The translations under genes were made by a program, and so were the position numbers. From NCBI GenBank assembly GCA_964399955.1, contig CAYNST010000006.1, positions 1 to 59,557 on the forward strand: a stretch of DNA of 59,557 nt. The letters are read 5' to 3'. The DNA comes from CAYNST01 sp964399955. GTDB lineage: Bacteria; Pseudomonadota; Gammaproteobacteria; Pseudomonadales; Cellvibrionaceae. The number at the start of each line of letters is the position of its first letter. The stretch's first letter is position 1. Below are positions 25,390-35,053 of this stretch, in pieces. Under the pieces are notes generated by a model that made no database searches, was not told the origin of the DNA, and saw only the letters and a list, made by a program, of their open reading frames with translations.

Positions 25390-26823
25390 ATGTTCAAACC
25401 TGCTATGGATAATCCAGTTAAATTCAATCCTTGCGTACTGCCCCGCTTACGGGCCCGCGTCTATCTGGCGGTGCTGTTGACAGGCCTGATGGCCCTCTTC
25501 AGCGCGGACTTGATGGCACAGGCGCCCAGGGTGACCCCCGCCGACCTGCAGCACATGGATGACGAGCTACAAAAGCGGCTGGACACCTTTTACCGCGAGT
25601 GGCTCAAGAAGGCATCGGCGGAACAGAGGGGCAATCTGCAGACGGTAACAGCCGGTTTGACTGTGCATGAACCGGAACAAGCCCTGCGCCTGGGGTTGCA
25701 GCTGCGCGCCAACCTGGAGGCTTTGCATCAGGCGGCAGACGATGATCTGTATCGCCAGGCCCTGGCGCTGCTCTATGCCATCAATGATACGGCAACGGTC
25801 AGGCGCATCACCGACTTCCTCAACCAGCAGGGTAGCCCTGCGGCGCGGTCCAACAACTATATGCTGCTGGCGGGTTATTATTACGCGCGGCAAAACTGGG
25901 CGGGTGTGCGAGCCGCACTGCAGCGGGTGGACAGCAAATTGCTGCCGGCCGAGCAACAGGGCTATGCCGCACTGCTGCACGGCTACGCACTGCAGGCGTT
26001 GAAGCAGCATCGCGAAGCCGTGAGCTATTATCGCCACCTTCCGGAGGACTCGCCCTTTTTCGCCTACGCCAAGTTGAACGAAGGTACAGCTTATTTGCGC
26101 CAGGGCTGGTGGTCAGAGGCTTTTCTGGAGTTTGAGCAAGCCATCAAGAGCGCGCCCAAAGACAGCGAACTCAAAGATCGTGTGCTCGTCACCCTGGGCT
26201 TTGCGCAGATTCATCACGAATTCTACCGCCTTGCCCGGGCCACCCTGCGCAAGGTAAGCCTGTCCAGCCGGCACGCGCCCAAGGCTCAACTGGGTCTGGG
26301 CCTGGCCGCAACTCACCAGCAGGACTTGCGTCCGGCGCTTAACCTTTTTTTGCACCTGCTGGAAAGCAACAAAGTGGACGCCAGCGTTGATGAGGCCTAC
26401 TTGCTGGCGGCCCACGTTTACGAAGAGCTGCAGCAAATGCCCCTGGCGGCAGAGGCTTATCGTCAAGCTATCGCCTTTTATCAGCGCCGCCTGGACGAAA
26501 CCGACCGCGCCCGCGCACGTTTACAAGGCACCGGCCAGCCACTGGAGCCATTGCTTGCCGAACTGGAAGCCCAGTCAGAAGAATTCTACGCCACTGCGCA
26601 ACCCATTCCCGAATACCTGCTGGACAATCACCGGCGTTTGCAGGCAATGCAGAACTTGGCGCGAGAGGCGCAATTGAAGGTCACGCTGGGTGACTTGCTG
26701 CAGGGCACCGAGCAGCTACTGCGGTCGCTTGCGCTGGAGTCCATCGAGGTTCGGCAAAGCCTGTTGCACAGCTACATGAGTCAAGCCAAATACCGTCTGG
26801 CAACCCTTTATGACAATGATTAA
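25390..26823 (+). CDS. Exported TPR protein of an Agl-Glt-like envelope machine
   Basis: The 477-aa product has a basic N-terminus and a hydrophobic signal (VYLAVLLTGLMALFSADLMA) ending at AQA, so it is exported. The remainder is helical with TPR-like repeats (YFALKLNEGTAY-type pattern in FFAYAKLNEGTAYLRQGWW, PKAQLGLGLAATHQQDL, EAYLLAAHVYEELQQ). An alternative start lies at 25405. It overlaps the next gene and starts a four-gene set. With the distant ExbB/ExbD/AgmX genes it resembles the TPR components of the Myxococcus Agl-Glt system (GltE/AglT-like). That link is by gene content; no pairwise match was run. Confidence 0.75.
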   Translation: MFKPAMDNPVKFNPCVLPRLRARVYLAVLLTGLMALFSADLMAQAPRVTPADLQHMDDELQKRLDTFYREWLKKASAEQRGNLQTVTAGLTVHEPEQALRLGLQLRANLEALHQAADDDLYRQALALLYAINDTATVRRITDFLNQQGSPAARSNNYMLLAGYYYARQNWAGVRAALQRVDSKLLPAEQQGYAALLHGYALQALKQHREAVSYYRHLPEDSPFFAYAKLNEGTAYLRQGWWSEAFLEFEQAIKSAPKDSELKDRVLVTLGFAQIHHEFYRLARATLRKVSLSSRHAPKAQLGLGLAATHQQDLRPALNLFLHLLESNKVDASVDEAYLLAAHVYEELQQMPLAAEAYRQAIAFYQRRLDETDRARARLQGTGQPLEPLLAELEAQSEEFYATAQPIPEYLLDNHRRLQAMQNLAREAQLKVTLGDLLQGTEQLLRSLALESIEVRQSLLHSYMSQAKYRLATLYDND

Positions 26824-29560
26824 ACGCTTTATCTGCAGCACTTTGGCCTTGCCGGTGCTGGTTGCCTGCAGCAGCCAACAGCGGGAGGGGCAAACGCTGG
26901 CGGATATCGATGTGCCCGCACGTATAGCGCGTACTGACCCGAGCGAGGCTGCCGCGCCGGATGAGCAGCGCATAAAATCTGCCTATTACGACTATCTGCG
27001 CAGTGCCGATGCCGCCGACCAGCAGCGCGCCCACGCGGCCTTGCGCATCGCGGAGCTGGAATTGGCCGGAGCCACGCCTGCCAATGAGGCCGAGTTTGAG
27101 GCCAATGTGCGGCGCGCCATCCATTTGCTGCAGACGTCCCTGCGGGATTTCCCCTCGGCGGAGGACAACGACCAACGCTGGTATCAATTGGCCAAGGCCC
27201 ACGACCAGTTGGGCGAGGCCGAGCAGGCCATTGAAGCCCTGCAGCAACTGGTGCGCCTGCACCCGCAAACCGAGCACTATGTAGAAGCCCAATTTCGCAT
27301 GGCCGAGCACGCCTTTGTGCACGGTGACTATGACCGCGCCGAAGCCGGTTACAGCGATATACTTGCGGCCACCGACAACCGCGACTTTACTGAAAAAGCG
27401 CTGTTCAAGCGCGGTTGGGCCCAGTTCAAGCAAGAGCGCTTTGATGAAGCTCTGGAGGATTATTTTGCCGCGCTGAACGCCCACCGGTCTGCCGGCAATG
27501 GCCTTGCGGAAGGCGAGGACGCCCTGCTGGACGAATATTTGCGCGCCGTTGCCCTGTCGTTTTTGTACCTGGGCGGCGCACCCGCACTGGCTGAACATTT
27601 CGCCGATAAACCCAATGATCCGTTCGCCTACCGCACCTACATGTCGGTCAGCAACTTGCTGTTGCAACAGCAGCGCTTCAGCGACGCGGTGGCCACCCTG
27701 GACGCCTACCGCACTGGTTATCCCTATGGCGAGGGCGTAGTGGCGGCCAGCCTGCAGGCATTGAATATCTGGAAAGACGCCAATTTCCGCAGCCGCTACG
27801 AGCAGGCCTTTGCCGACTTTTACACCCAATACCGTCCCGGAGCCAGCTTCTGGCAGCGTGCCGGCAGCAAAGAAGCTGTGCCGGTGGAGGCTCTGCGGGA
27901 GAACCTGTTGCTCCTGGCCAGTCGTTACCACAACCGCTTTCTGAGTGATGGACAACAGGAGTCCTTCACTCAGGCGGAGCAATGGTACGACCGCTATCTG
28001 CAGAGTTTCACCAACTACGCGCGGCAGGACCAGATCTACCCGCAGTATGCGCAGTTGCTGGAGCGGCGCGGGCTGACCGAGCGGGCCTTCACCATGTACG
28101 AACGCGCCGCCTTTGACGGCGAAATACTGCTGGATAAAACCTCGGCCTACGCCTGCATCTACCTGTCCGACCGTTTGTATCAAAGCTCGGCACCCCAGGC
28201 AAAAACGCTCTGGCTGGACAAGCACCTGCAATACGCGCAGGCCTACGCCGAGCTTTACCCCAAAGATGCCCAAGCCGTGGCCACGGTGCTCAAAGCCGTG
28301 CAAATGGCCTTCAGCCACGGGCGCCTGCAGCAGACGGTAGAGCTTGCCAACCTGCTGCCGGATGCCGCACCGGCTGAGCGGCGGCTGGAAGTGGGGCTGC
28401 TGAAGGCTCAGGCCCTGTTTGATCTGGCAGAGTATCAGGATGCGGAGCTGGTGTACCGCGATCTGCTGGCGGAGCAGGGCAGTAACAGTCGGGAAGGGCG
28501 TGACCTGGCTGATAAACTGGCGTTGAGCATTTATCAGCAGGGCCACAGCCTGCGAGATTCAGACGCCGACCTGGCCACCGGTCATTTCCTCCGGGTTTAT
28601 CAGACCGTGCCCCAGTCCGAATTGGCACCCACCGCGCTCTACGACGCCACGGCCCTGCTGCTGGCAGCAGCCCAATGGGATCAGGCCATTCATTATTTGA
28701 AAGTATTTTCCCAGGTGTTCCCCGAGCATGTCCTGCAAGTGGATGTGGGTAAAAAACTCTCCGCCGCCTATCTGCAGGCCGACCGGCAACTGGAAGCTGC
28801 GCAGGCCTTCGAGAGCCTTGCACGGGTGGTGGACAATCAGGAAGAACAAATGGCCGCCCTTTGGCAGGCGGCAGAGTTGTACAGCAACAAAGGCGACACC
28901 GCCTCCGCCATTCGCACCTACGAGAGTTACACCGGCCGTTACAAGCGACCCTACCCGCAATATCTGGAAGCCATGCACCGCTTGAGTGAGTTGTACGCGA
29001 CGGATAACAGTGTGCAAAGTGACTACTGGTTGCAGCAGATTGTTACCGCCGACAGCACCGCCAACGCATCACTCAAAACCGAGCGCACCGACTTCTTGGC
29101 CGCCAGTGCAGCCTTCACCCTGGCCCGCAAGCGGCTGAACGACTACGACCAGATTGCACTGGTGCATCCATTGAACCAGTCTTTGCAACGCAAAAAAGCC
29201 GCCATGCAAAATGCGGTAAAACTGTTTGGTCTGGCCTCGTCCTACGGCCACCGGGAATTTGTCACCGAGTCCACTTACCATATTGGCAGCATCTACCTGG
29301 CGTTTGCTGCGGCCTTGATGAATTCGGAACGTCCGCGCGGCTTGAATGACGACGAGTTGGAGCAATACAACATCCTGCTGGAAGACCAAGCCTTTCCGTT
29401 CGAGGACCAGGCCATTGAGTTTTACGAGGCCAATCTTGCACGCATTGCCGACGGTCATTTTGACGAATGGCTGCAGCGCTCTCTGGCGCAACTGAGTCAA
29501 CTCTTCCCGGCCCGCTACGCGCGCACGGGCAAGGCCGAAACCTTTGTCCAGCAACTGTGA
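26810..29560 (+). CDS. Large TPR lipoprotein
   Basis: The 916-aa product starts MTMIKRFICSTLALPVLVAC; an alternative ATG is at 26816. LVAC is a lipobox, so the protein is lipid-anchored. The remainder is built of TPR-like helical pairs throughout (WYQLAKAHDQLGEAEQAIEA, ALFKRGWAQFKQERFDEALE, LWQAAELYSNKGDTASAIRT). It overlaps the previous gene by 14 bases and the next by four. Size and repeats recall GltD/AgnA-like periplasmic TPR proteins of Myxococcus gliding machinery. It likely forms a scaffold between outer membrane and an inner-membrane motor. The function here is unproven. Confidence 0.75.
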   Translation: MTMIKRFICSTLALPVLVACSSQQREGQTLADIDVPARIARTDPSEAAAPDEQRIKSAYYDYLRSADAADQQRAHAALRIAELELAGATPANEAEFEANVRRAIHLLQTSLRDFPSAEDNDQRWYQLAKAHDQLGEAEQAIEALQQLVRLHPQTEHYVEAQFRMAEHAFVHGDYDRAEAGYSDILAATDNRDFTEKALFKRGWAQFKQERFDEALEDYFAALNAHRSAGNGLAEGEDALLDEYLRAVALSFLYLGGAPALAEHFADKPNDPFAYRTYMSVSNLLLQQQRFSDAVATLDAYRTGYPYGEGVVAASLQALNIWKDANFRSRYEQAFADFYTQYRPGASFWQRAGSKEAVPVEALRENLLLLASRYHNRFLSDGQQESFTQAEQWYDRYLQSFTNYARQDQIYPQYAQLLERRGLTERAFTMYERAAFDGEILLDKTSAYACIYLSDRLYQSSAPQAKTLWLDKHLQYAQAYAELYPKDAQAVATVLKAVQMAFSHGRLQQTVELANLLPDAAPAERRLEVGLLKAQALFDLAEYQDAELVYRDLLAEQGSNSREGRDLADKLALSIYQQGHSLRDSDADLATGHFLRVYQTVPQSELAPTALYDATALLLAAAQWDQAIHYLKVFSQVFPEHVLQVDVGKKLSAAYLQADRQLEAAQAFESLARVVDNQEEQMAALWQAAELYSNKGDTASAIRTYESYTGRYKRPYPQYLEAMHRLSELYATDNSVQSDYWLQQIVTADSTANASLKTERTDFLAASAAFTLARKRLNDYDQIALVHPLNQSLQRKKAAMQNAVKLFGLASSYGHREFVTESTYHIGSIYLAFAAALMNSERPRGLNDDELEQYNILLEDQAFPFEDQAIEFYEANLARIADGHFDEWLQRSLAQLSQLFPARYARTGKAETFVQQL

Positions 29561-30153
29561 GAACCCATCCTGTGACTAAGTTGTTGCGCTGCTCGATTGC
29601 CGTAATCCTGCTGCTGGTTCAATTGACCGGCTGCGGAACCAGCCCGCACAAATCCGGCCAATACGACAGCCTGAACCTGTTAAGCAATACCGAGCGACAA
29701 AACTACGAGCGGGCACTGGCGCTGCTGGCCGAGGACAGCGCCAGCAGTGCTGAAGGCCTGTTGTTGAACCTGAGCCAGTCGCGCCCCAGCGTGGCGGAGG
29801 TTTGGTTGAATCTGGCCTTGGCGCATTACCACCAGGCTGAATGGGAGCAGGCCCAGCAGGCACTTACTCAATTATTGACGCTGCGCGAAGCCACCCACCA
29901 GGGGCACAACCTGGCCGGGCTGGTGGCGGTGCAGCAAGGGGAGTTTGAACGCGCGCGCCAGCACTACCAGCGCGCCCTTACCCTGCAGCCCAGCTACACC
30001 AACGCGCTTTTCAATATGGCGTTGCTGCAGGATGTGTACCTGCAGGACATTGAGCAGGCCATGAATTTTTACCAGCGCTATATTGCCCTGGCGCCAGACG
30101 ATGAAGAAACAAAAAACTGGGCCGACAACCTGCAATACAGTTTGCCCGAGTGA
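29557..30153 (+). CDS. Small TPR lipoprotein
   Basis: The GTG at 29557 overlaps the preceding TGA (GTGA); another GTG at 29572 is possible. The product begins MRTHPVTKLLRCSIAVILLL with the lipobox LTGC, then about three TPR motifs (AEVWLNLALAHYHQAEWEQA, HNLAGLVAVQQGEFERARQH, YTNALFNMALLQDVYLQD). Length is about 198 aa. It is the third TPR protein in the set and the second lipoprotein. The tight overlap means these proteins are made together, probably as parts of one complex. Confidence 0.75.
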   Translation: MRTHPVTKLLRCSIAVILLLVQLTGCGTSPHKSGQYDSLNLLSNTERQNYERALALLAEDSASSAEGLLLNLSQSRPSVAEVWLNLALAHYHQAEWEQAQQALTQLLTLREATHQGHNLAGLVAVQQGEFERARQHYQRALTLQPSYTNALFNMALLQDVYLQDIEQAMNFYQRYIALAPDDEETKNWADNLQYSLPE

Positions 30154-30162
30154 GGTAAAACC

Positions 30163-30435
30163 ATGCACGTAAGACATTTGTTTCTATTGCTGCTGCTCAT
30201 ACCGCTGTTGCCCGCCCACGCCCAGGAGGTGATTGAGCTGGAAACCACCACCATCAAGGGCAACACCGAGCTGCCCAAATACCTGTATGTGGTGCCCTGG
30301 CAAAACAGTAAAAGCAAAGCCGGCGGAGACCGCAAACTCAAGCTGCCCAACCTGTACGGCGAATACTTCGACCCACTGATGCCGGCCCCTCTGGCTGCCG
30401 CGCACGAGATGGGCGCGCCGGCCATGCCGGACTAA
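30163..30435 (+). CDS. Small periplasmic protein of the TPR operon
   Basis: The 90-aa product has a clear signal peptide (MHVRHLFLLLLLIPLLPAHA) with cleavage after AHA or AQ. The mature part is short and polar (EVIELETTTIKGNTELPKYL, VVPWQNSKSK, LYGEYFDPLMPAPL). It starts 10 bp after the third TPR gene. The family is unrecognised by name. Short exported proteins carrying IELETTTIKGN-like text are found with AgmX/ExbD systems in other Gammaproteobacteria as far as I recall. It ends 24 bp from the oppositely oriented SDR gene. Confidence 0.7.
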   Translation: MHVRHLFLLLLLIPLLPAHAQEVIELETTTIKGNTELPKYLYVVPWQNSKSKAGGDRKLKLPNLYGEYFDPLMPAPLAAAHEMGAPAMPD

Positions 30436-30458
30436 TCTGCAACCAAAAAGGCGTCACT

Positions 30459-31205
30459 CTAGCGCCCACCCGATACATCCAGCAGCGCGCCGGTGACATA
30501 ACCGGCGCCGTCACCGGCCAGCCACATGATGGCCTCGGCCACTTCGTCTGCACTGCCAACCCGCTGCATGGGGATACTCTTGTGGAGCCTTTCTGCTCGG
30601 CCGCTGTCGCCGCCCTTGGCGTGAATGGGCGTGTCGATCAGCCCCGGTCGCACCGCGTTTACCCGAATACCCTGGTCCGCCACTTCTTTGGCCAGCCCCT
30701 GCGTGAAGGTGTCAATTGCGCCTTTGCTGGCGGCATAATCCAGATATTCGTGGGGCGAGCCGAGGCGCGCAGCGGCGGAAGATACATTGACAATGGCACC
30801 GCCGCGACCGCCGTGGCGAAACGCCATCTGCCTGACGGCTTCGCGTGAGCAAAGAAAACTGCCCAGCACGTTTACTTCAAAAACGTCGCGGATGCGTTGG
30901 GCGCTGTAGTCCTCGATCGGCATGGAAGGAGCGACGACGCCCGCGTTGTTGATGAGTACCGACACCTGGCCCAGGTGCTGCGCCACATCCGCAAACAAGC
31001 CTACCACTGCGGTTTCTTCCCTGAGGTCGGCTTGGCGGGCGATCACCCGCGCGCCGCCATCGGCCAACTCATCGCGCAATGCCAGGGCTGCCGACTCGTT
31101 ACTGCCATAGTGCAGACAAAGACTGTAACCCTGCCGCGCCGCCAACCTGGCCACCGCCGCACCTATGCCGCCGGAAGCGCCCGTTATCAAGATGATGTTG
31201 TCCAT
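30459..31205 (-). CDS. SDR-family oxidoreductase at the end of the T6SS operon
   Basis: The 248-aa product has the Rossmann motif TGASGGIG, the NNAG motif and the catalytic YAASK, the classical short-chain dehydrogenase/reductase pattern, and ends in a typical GALLDVSGGR tail. It probably uses NAD(P)H to reduce or oxidise a carbonyl or hydroxyl group; the substrate is unknown. It starts 27 bp after the tssH stop on the same strand, so it is transcribed with the T6SS genes although it is not a T6SS component. It may be a resident of the locus by chance or serve an unrelated role. Confidence 0.9.
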   Translation of the reverse strand: MDNIILITGASGGIGAAVARLAARQGYSLCLHYGSNESAALALRDELADGGARVIARQADLREETAVVGLFADVAQHLGQVSVLINNAGVVAPSMPIEDYSAQRIRDVFEVNVLGSFLCSREAVRQMAFRHGGRGGAIVNVSSAAARLGSPHEYLDYAASKGAIDTFTQGLAKEVADQGIRVNAVRPGLIDTPIHAKGGDSGRAERLHKSIPMQRVGSADEVAEAIMWLAGDGAGYVTGALLDVSGGR

Positions 31206-31232
31206 TGACGACTCTCGGTGCGGGGGACTGTG

Positions 31233-33869
31233 TTATTGCAGCTGGTAGGCAAATTCGCCCTCTTCGCTGCAATCAATATGGATGGACTGGATACCGCTGC
31301 CTTCCGCCATCTTGGCCAGGCAGGCTTCTGCCAGGGCCGGCAGCAAAGAGCGGTTCAGAATATTCTCGATATTGCGTGCGCCGGTGTCGGTCTCCTGGCT
31401 GCGGGCCAGAATGTGCAGCAGTACGTCTTCGGCGTAGGTCAATTGCGCGTTGTAAGTGCTGCGCACGCGGCGCTCCAGGCGCTGCATATTGATTTCACAG
31501 ATTTTCAACAAGTCTTCGTCGGCCAGCGGGTAATAGGGGATAACGGCGGTGCGACCCAGAAACGCCGGCTTGAAGTGGCGCAACAACTGCGGGCGGAAGT
31601 TATCCAGCAGTACCTCCGGGTCTGGCCGTTCTTCGCTGGCGGCGCAAAGGGCGCGGATGTGTTCTTCACCGGCGTTGGAGGTCATGATGATCACGGTATT
31701 GCGGAAGTCGATATCGCGGCCTTCACCGTCTTTGATGGTGCCCTTGTCAAACAGGTTGTAAAACACATCCTGCACGCCCGGATGGGCTTTTTCCATTTCG
31801 TCGAACAGCACCACGCTGTAAGGTTTGCGTCGCACGGCCTCGGTCAGCACACCGCCTTCGCCGTAACCGACGTAGCCGGGAGGGGAGCCGAGCAGCATGG
31901 AAATTTTATGTTCTTCCTTGAATTCCGACATGTTGATGACGGTGAGATTCTGCTCGCCGCCGTAGAGTACATCTGCCAGCGCCAGTGCGGTTTCGGTTTT
32001 GCCCACGCCGCTGGGGCCCACCATAAAAAATACGCCGATGGGTTTGCGCACATCGGTCAGTCCCGCCCGCGCGGTGCGAATACTTTGGCCTATGGCCTCC
32101 AGTGCGTGGCGCTGACCAATAACGCGTTCATTGAGTGCGTCGGGCAAGCGCAGTATCTGCTGGATCTCGTCGGCCAGCATTTTACCTACGGGAATACCGG
32201 TCCAGTTGGCCACCACTTCTGCCACCGCCTGACCGTCGACGTTGATCTTGATCATCGGCTCCTCGCGCTGAACGGCGGCAAGTTCGGCCATCAAACCGTG
32301 CAGGCGATGTTTGTCGGGCTGGTCGTCGTCGGATTCCAGGCCGTTGTCAAAGGCGTGTTCCAGCCGCTCTTGAACGGCGTGGATGTCCGCCACAATTTTT
32401 TTCTCCATGGACCACTGCTCTTCCTGCAGTACCAGTTTTTCTTCCAGCTGGGACTGTTCCACTCGCAGCGCTGCCAGGGCCTCTTCACTGCCACCAATGG
32501 CGGCGTTCTCCCGCGCCAGGGACTGGCGGTTGTTCTGGCACTGAGTGATGCGGCGGCGGGTGTCTTCGATGGCTGCAGGCGTGGCGCTTTGGCTTAGTGA
32601 AACCCGGGCACAGGCGGTATCCAGCAGGCTAACGCATTTATCCGGCAGCTGGCGCGCGGTGATATAACGGCTGGACAGGCGCACGGAGTCCACAATCGCC
32701 TCGTCCAATACCCGCACCTTGTGGTGGCGCTGCAGCATGGGCGCCATTGCGCGCATCATGTCAATGGCGCGTGCCTCGCTGGGCTCCTCTACTTTGACTA
32801 CTTGGAAGCGGCGGGTCAGCGCGGGGTCGCGCTCAAAGTATTTCTTGTACTCTGCCCAGGTGGTGGCGGCAATGGTGCGCAGCTCGCCGCGCGCCAAGGC
32901 AGGTTTGAGGAGATTGGCCGCATCGCCCTGGCCTTCTTTGCCACCGGCGCCAATCATGGTGTGCGCCTCGTCAATAAACAGTATGACCGGCTCGGCGGAG
33001 TTTTTGACTTCACTGATCACGGATTTCAGGCGGTTTTCAAACTCGCCTTTGACGCTGGCGCCGGCCTGCAGCAGGCCCAGATCCAGGCTGCGCAGGGCCA
33101 CACCCTTGAGTGGATCGGGCACGTCGCCCTGGGCAATTCGCAGCGCCAGCCCCTCGACCACTGCGGTTTTACCCACGCCCGCCTCACCGGTCAGTATTGG
33201 GTTGTTCTGCCGTCTGCGGATGAGGACATCAATGATCTGGCGAATTTCCTCGTCGCGGCCAAGTACCGGGTCGATGCGGCCGCTTTTGGCCTGAGCCGTG
33301 AGGTTGATGGTGTATTTGTCCAGGCTGGGGGTTTTGCTGGGTGCGCCTGTGGGCGCTTCGCTGCTGTCGCTGACCGACTCGGCAGAGCTGGACGATTTGC
33401 CTGTGCTTTTGCTGCGCATGTGGCGCACGGCCTCACGCAAGGCTTCGGCGGGCAGGCGCTGCAGGGCCTCGCTGGCTACACTGCGGCGCAGGCCGTCGTC
33501 GCTGATCAAGGCGGCCAGCAGGTGGCCGGGGTGAACGGCGGCGGCGCCAAATTCAATGGAGGCCAACAGCCAGGCGTTTTTGCACAGGTCCACAATGGTG
33601 GGGGATAGCGCCGGTGCACGGGTGTTGCCGGTCTGCAGGCGGTCCAGCTCCCGGTTCAGGTTTTGCAATACGCGCGCAGGCTCCAGGTCAAATGCCTGCA
33701 ACAGTCCGCGCAGGTCGCCGTTGTCCAGCTCCAGCAGTTTTACCAGCCAGTGCTCCAACTCCACATTGTAGTGGCTGCGAGACAGACAAAGGCCTGCGGC
33801 GCCTTCCAGAGATACGCGGCAGGCTTCGTCGAGTGAGCCAACCAGAGATTTCAGATCAATGTTCATCAT
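31233..33869 (-). CDS. tssH: T6SS sheath-recycling ATPase TssH (ClpV)
   Basis: The 878-aa product has a ClpV N-domain (HYNVELEHWLVKLLELDNGD) and two AAA modules: Walker A GEAGVGKT and Walker B LFIDEAH in the first, GPSGVGKT and LFDEMEKAH in the second. A coiled-coil middle domain lies between them. ClpV disassembles the contracted TssB/TssC sheath. A Ser/Pro/Thr-rich stretch (SKSTGKSSSSAESVSDSS) lies after the N-domain. The start ATG overlaps the tssG stop. The length is normal. Confidence 0.96.
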   Translation of the reverse strand: MMNIDLKSLVGSLDEACRVSLEGAAGLCLSRSHYNVELEHWLVKLLELDNGDLRGLLQAFDLEPARVLQNLNRELDRLQTGNTRAPALSPTIVDLCKNAWLLASIEFGAAAVHPGHLLAALISDDGLRRSVASEALQRLPAEALREAVRHMRSKSTGKSSSSAESVSDSSEAPTGAPSKTPSLDKYTINLTAQAKSGRIDPVLGRDEEIRQIIDVLIRRRQNNPILTGEAGVGKTAVVEGLALRIAQGDVPDPLKGVALRSLDLGLLQAGASVKGEFENRLKSVISEVKNSAEPVILFIDEAHTMIGAGGKEGQGDAANLLKPALARGELRTIAATTWAEYKKYFERDPALTRRFQVVKVEEPSEARAIDMMRAMAPMLQRHHKVRVLDEAIVDSVRLSSRYITARQLPDKCVSLLDTACARVSLSQSATPAAIEDTRRRITQCQNNRQSLARENAAIGGSEEALAALRVEQSQLEEKLVLQEEQWSMEKKIVADIHAVQERLEHAFDNGLESDDDQPDKHRLHGLMAELAAVQREEPMIKINVDGQAVAEVVANWTGIPVGKMLADEIQQILRLPDALNERVIGQRHALEAIGQSIRTARAGLTDVRKPIGVFFMVGPSGVGKTETALALADVLYGGEQNLTVINMSEFKEEHKISMLLGSPPGYVGYGEGGVLTEAVRRKPYSVVLFDEMEKAHPGVQDVFYNLFDKGTIKDGEGRDIDFRNTVIIMTSNAGEEHIRALCAASEERPDPEVLLDNFRPQLLRHFKPAFLGRTAVIPYYPLADEDLLKICEINMQRLERRVRSTYNAQLTYAEDVLLHILARSQETDTGARNIENILNRSLLPALAEACLAKMAEGSGIQSIHIDCSEEGEFAYQLQ

Positions 33870-35053
33870 GGGCTATTCCTTTTGTGTTGTTGGCGCTGTC
33901 CCTGTTGCAGGCGGGCGCTGGAGACTTTGATTTCAACGGTATCAGCGGGCGAAGGCTGCTGGCGGGTGCGGCAACCAAACCAGGTGTCCCAACCCAAAAC
34001 CGGTGGTTCTTTGCGGTTCAATTGCACACGCCCCGGCAGCTGATCGCGGGTGGTTTTCAGGCGGTATTCAATTTCGTTTTCCGCACCCACATACAGGCTT
34101 GAAAGCTCGTGCAGCTTGTTCAATGTTTGTGTTCCGGGTGCAAAATCCTTGAACTGCCGGGCGGTGAGCGGCCCGGCCACAATGCGCAGTTTGCCCTGGG
34201 CAAACCAGCCTTTTTGCCCGAGTATGGCCGAGCGCCCCAGGCGGGCATTCTGCCCGCTGGGGTTGTTTTTGCTGGGCAGTCGCAGGCGCACATCGTCTAT
34301 CAGCGGCTGCCACTGGCCGACCAGCTCGTCCACCTGCACCGGCACGCCCAAAAAATGACTTAGCATGGGCTTCAGGTTGATGGCCGGGCGAGTCTTCTGC
34401 GCCAAAAAACCACTGAAGAACAACAAACCTTCGGCGGGAATGGGCAGGCCGGCATCAATTTGTGCCGTGCCCAAGCCAATCAAGGAAAGCAGCGCCTGGG
34501 TGTGGCTGTCGCGCCCGGGCAGCTTCTGTACCTTGTGGCGCTCGTAGGCAATGGGCAGTCTATTGCGCACGCCGGCCTGAAAAAACAGGGACAGACTGCG
34601 GTGCTGGAACATGTCCAGAAAATTTTTCAACGCCCTGTCTTTGAGCTTCAAGCGCTGAAAAATCAGCTCGCTGTAATGAAACGGTAAAACCCCGGTGGCG
34701 CCGGTGAAGCCAAAAAAATTGACCAGCATGCGGTAACGGTTTTCCTGCGCAGTGCGTTCGACCGATTCAATTGACGCGCCGGGAAAGCCGAGACTCAGTT
34801 GGTTGCCAAAACGTAAATATTCCCGCTCTGGCGGGGCAAACCGTGCCAGTGGCTGCGGCGTGGTGATCAAACCCAAAGAAGCAGGCGATCCTGCGGCAGG
34901 CGATCCTGCGGCAGGCGTTCCTGCGGCAGGATCGCCCGCCATCAGGGCCGCGCGTTCAAGCAGGCGTACCGCTTGAAAAAATTCGAAGTCACTGGCGTCG
35001 GCGAGCAGGCGCTCGACTACAGTAGGACTTTTTCGCCGGTTCTTGGGGGGCAT
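33866..35053 (-). CDS. tssG: T6SS baseplate protein TssG
   Basis: The 395-aa product opens with the TssG signature (PTVVERLLADASDFEFFQAV, RLLERA) and contains RYRMLVNFFGFTGATGVLP and HYSELIF, all typical. TssG with TssF and TssE forms the baseplate wedge. The N-terminal region carries an unusual Gly-Pro-Ala-Ala repeat from a 15-bp tandem array at 34881-34936, absent from usual TssG. The start overlaps the tssF stop by 37 bp and the stop overlaps tssH. Confidence 0.95.
   Translation of the reverse strand: MPPKNRRKSPTVVERLLADASDFEFFQAVRLLERAALMAGDPAAGTPAAGSPAAGSPASLGLITTPQPLARFAPPEREYLRFGNQLSLGFPGASIESVERTAQENRYRMLVNFFGFTGATGVLPFHYSELIFQRLKLKDRALKNFLDMFQHRSLSLFFQAGVRNRLPIAYERHKVQKLPGRDSHTQALLSLIGLGTAQIDAGLPIPAEGLLFFSGFLAQKTRPAINLKPMLSHFLGVPVQVDELVGQWQPLIDDVRLRLPSKNNPSGQNARLGRSAILGQKGWFAQGKLRIVAGPLTARQFKDFAPGTQTLNKLHELSSLYVGAENEIEYRLKTTRDQLPGRVQLNRKEPPVLGWDTWFGCRTRQQPSPADTVEIKVSSARLQQGQRQQHKRNSP
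34881..34936. repeat. 15-bp tandem repeat inside tssG
   Basis: GCAGGCGATCCTGCG occurs at 34881 and 34896, then with one change at 34911, and a partial copy begins at 34926. On the coding strand it adds PAAG(D/S/T) units to TssG. Each unit contains a CCTGC/GCAGG inverted repeat. The 15-bp period keeps the frame at any copy number, so the length can vary without breaking the gene. Confidence 0.85.

Noticed and set aside
25087..25480. Possible small effector gene after vgrG
   Set aside because: Open frames on both strands lack ribosome sites and conserved text; I treat the stretch as intergenic.
26681..28546. Minus-strand frame of 621 codons opposite the TPR genes
   Set aside because: Spans two real genes, has no ribosome site and no recognisable domain.
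31218..32597. Plus-strand frame of 459 codons opposite tssH
   Set aside because: Antisense to a complete ClpV with both Walker pairs; a compositional shadow.
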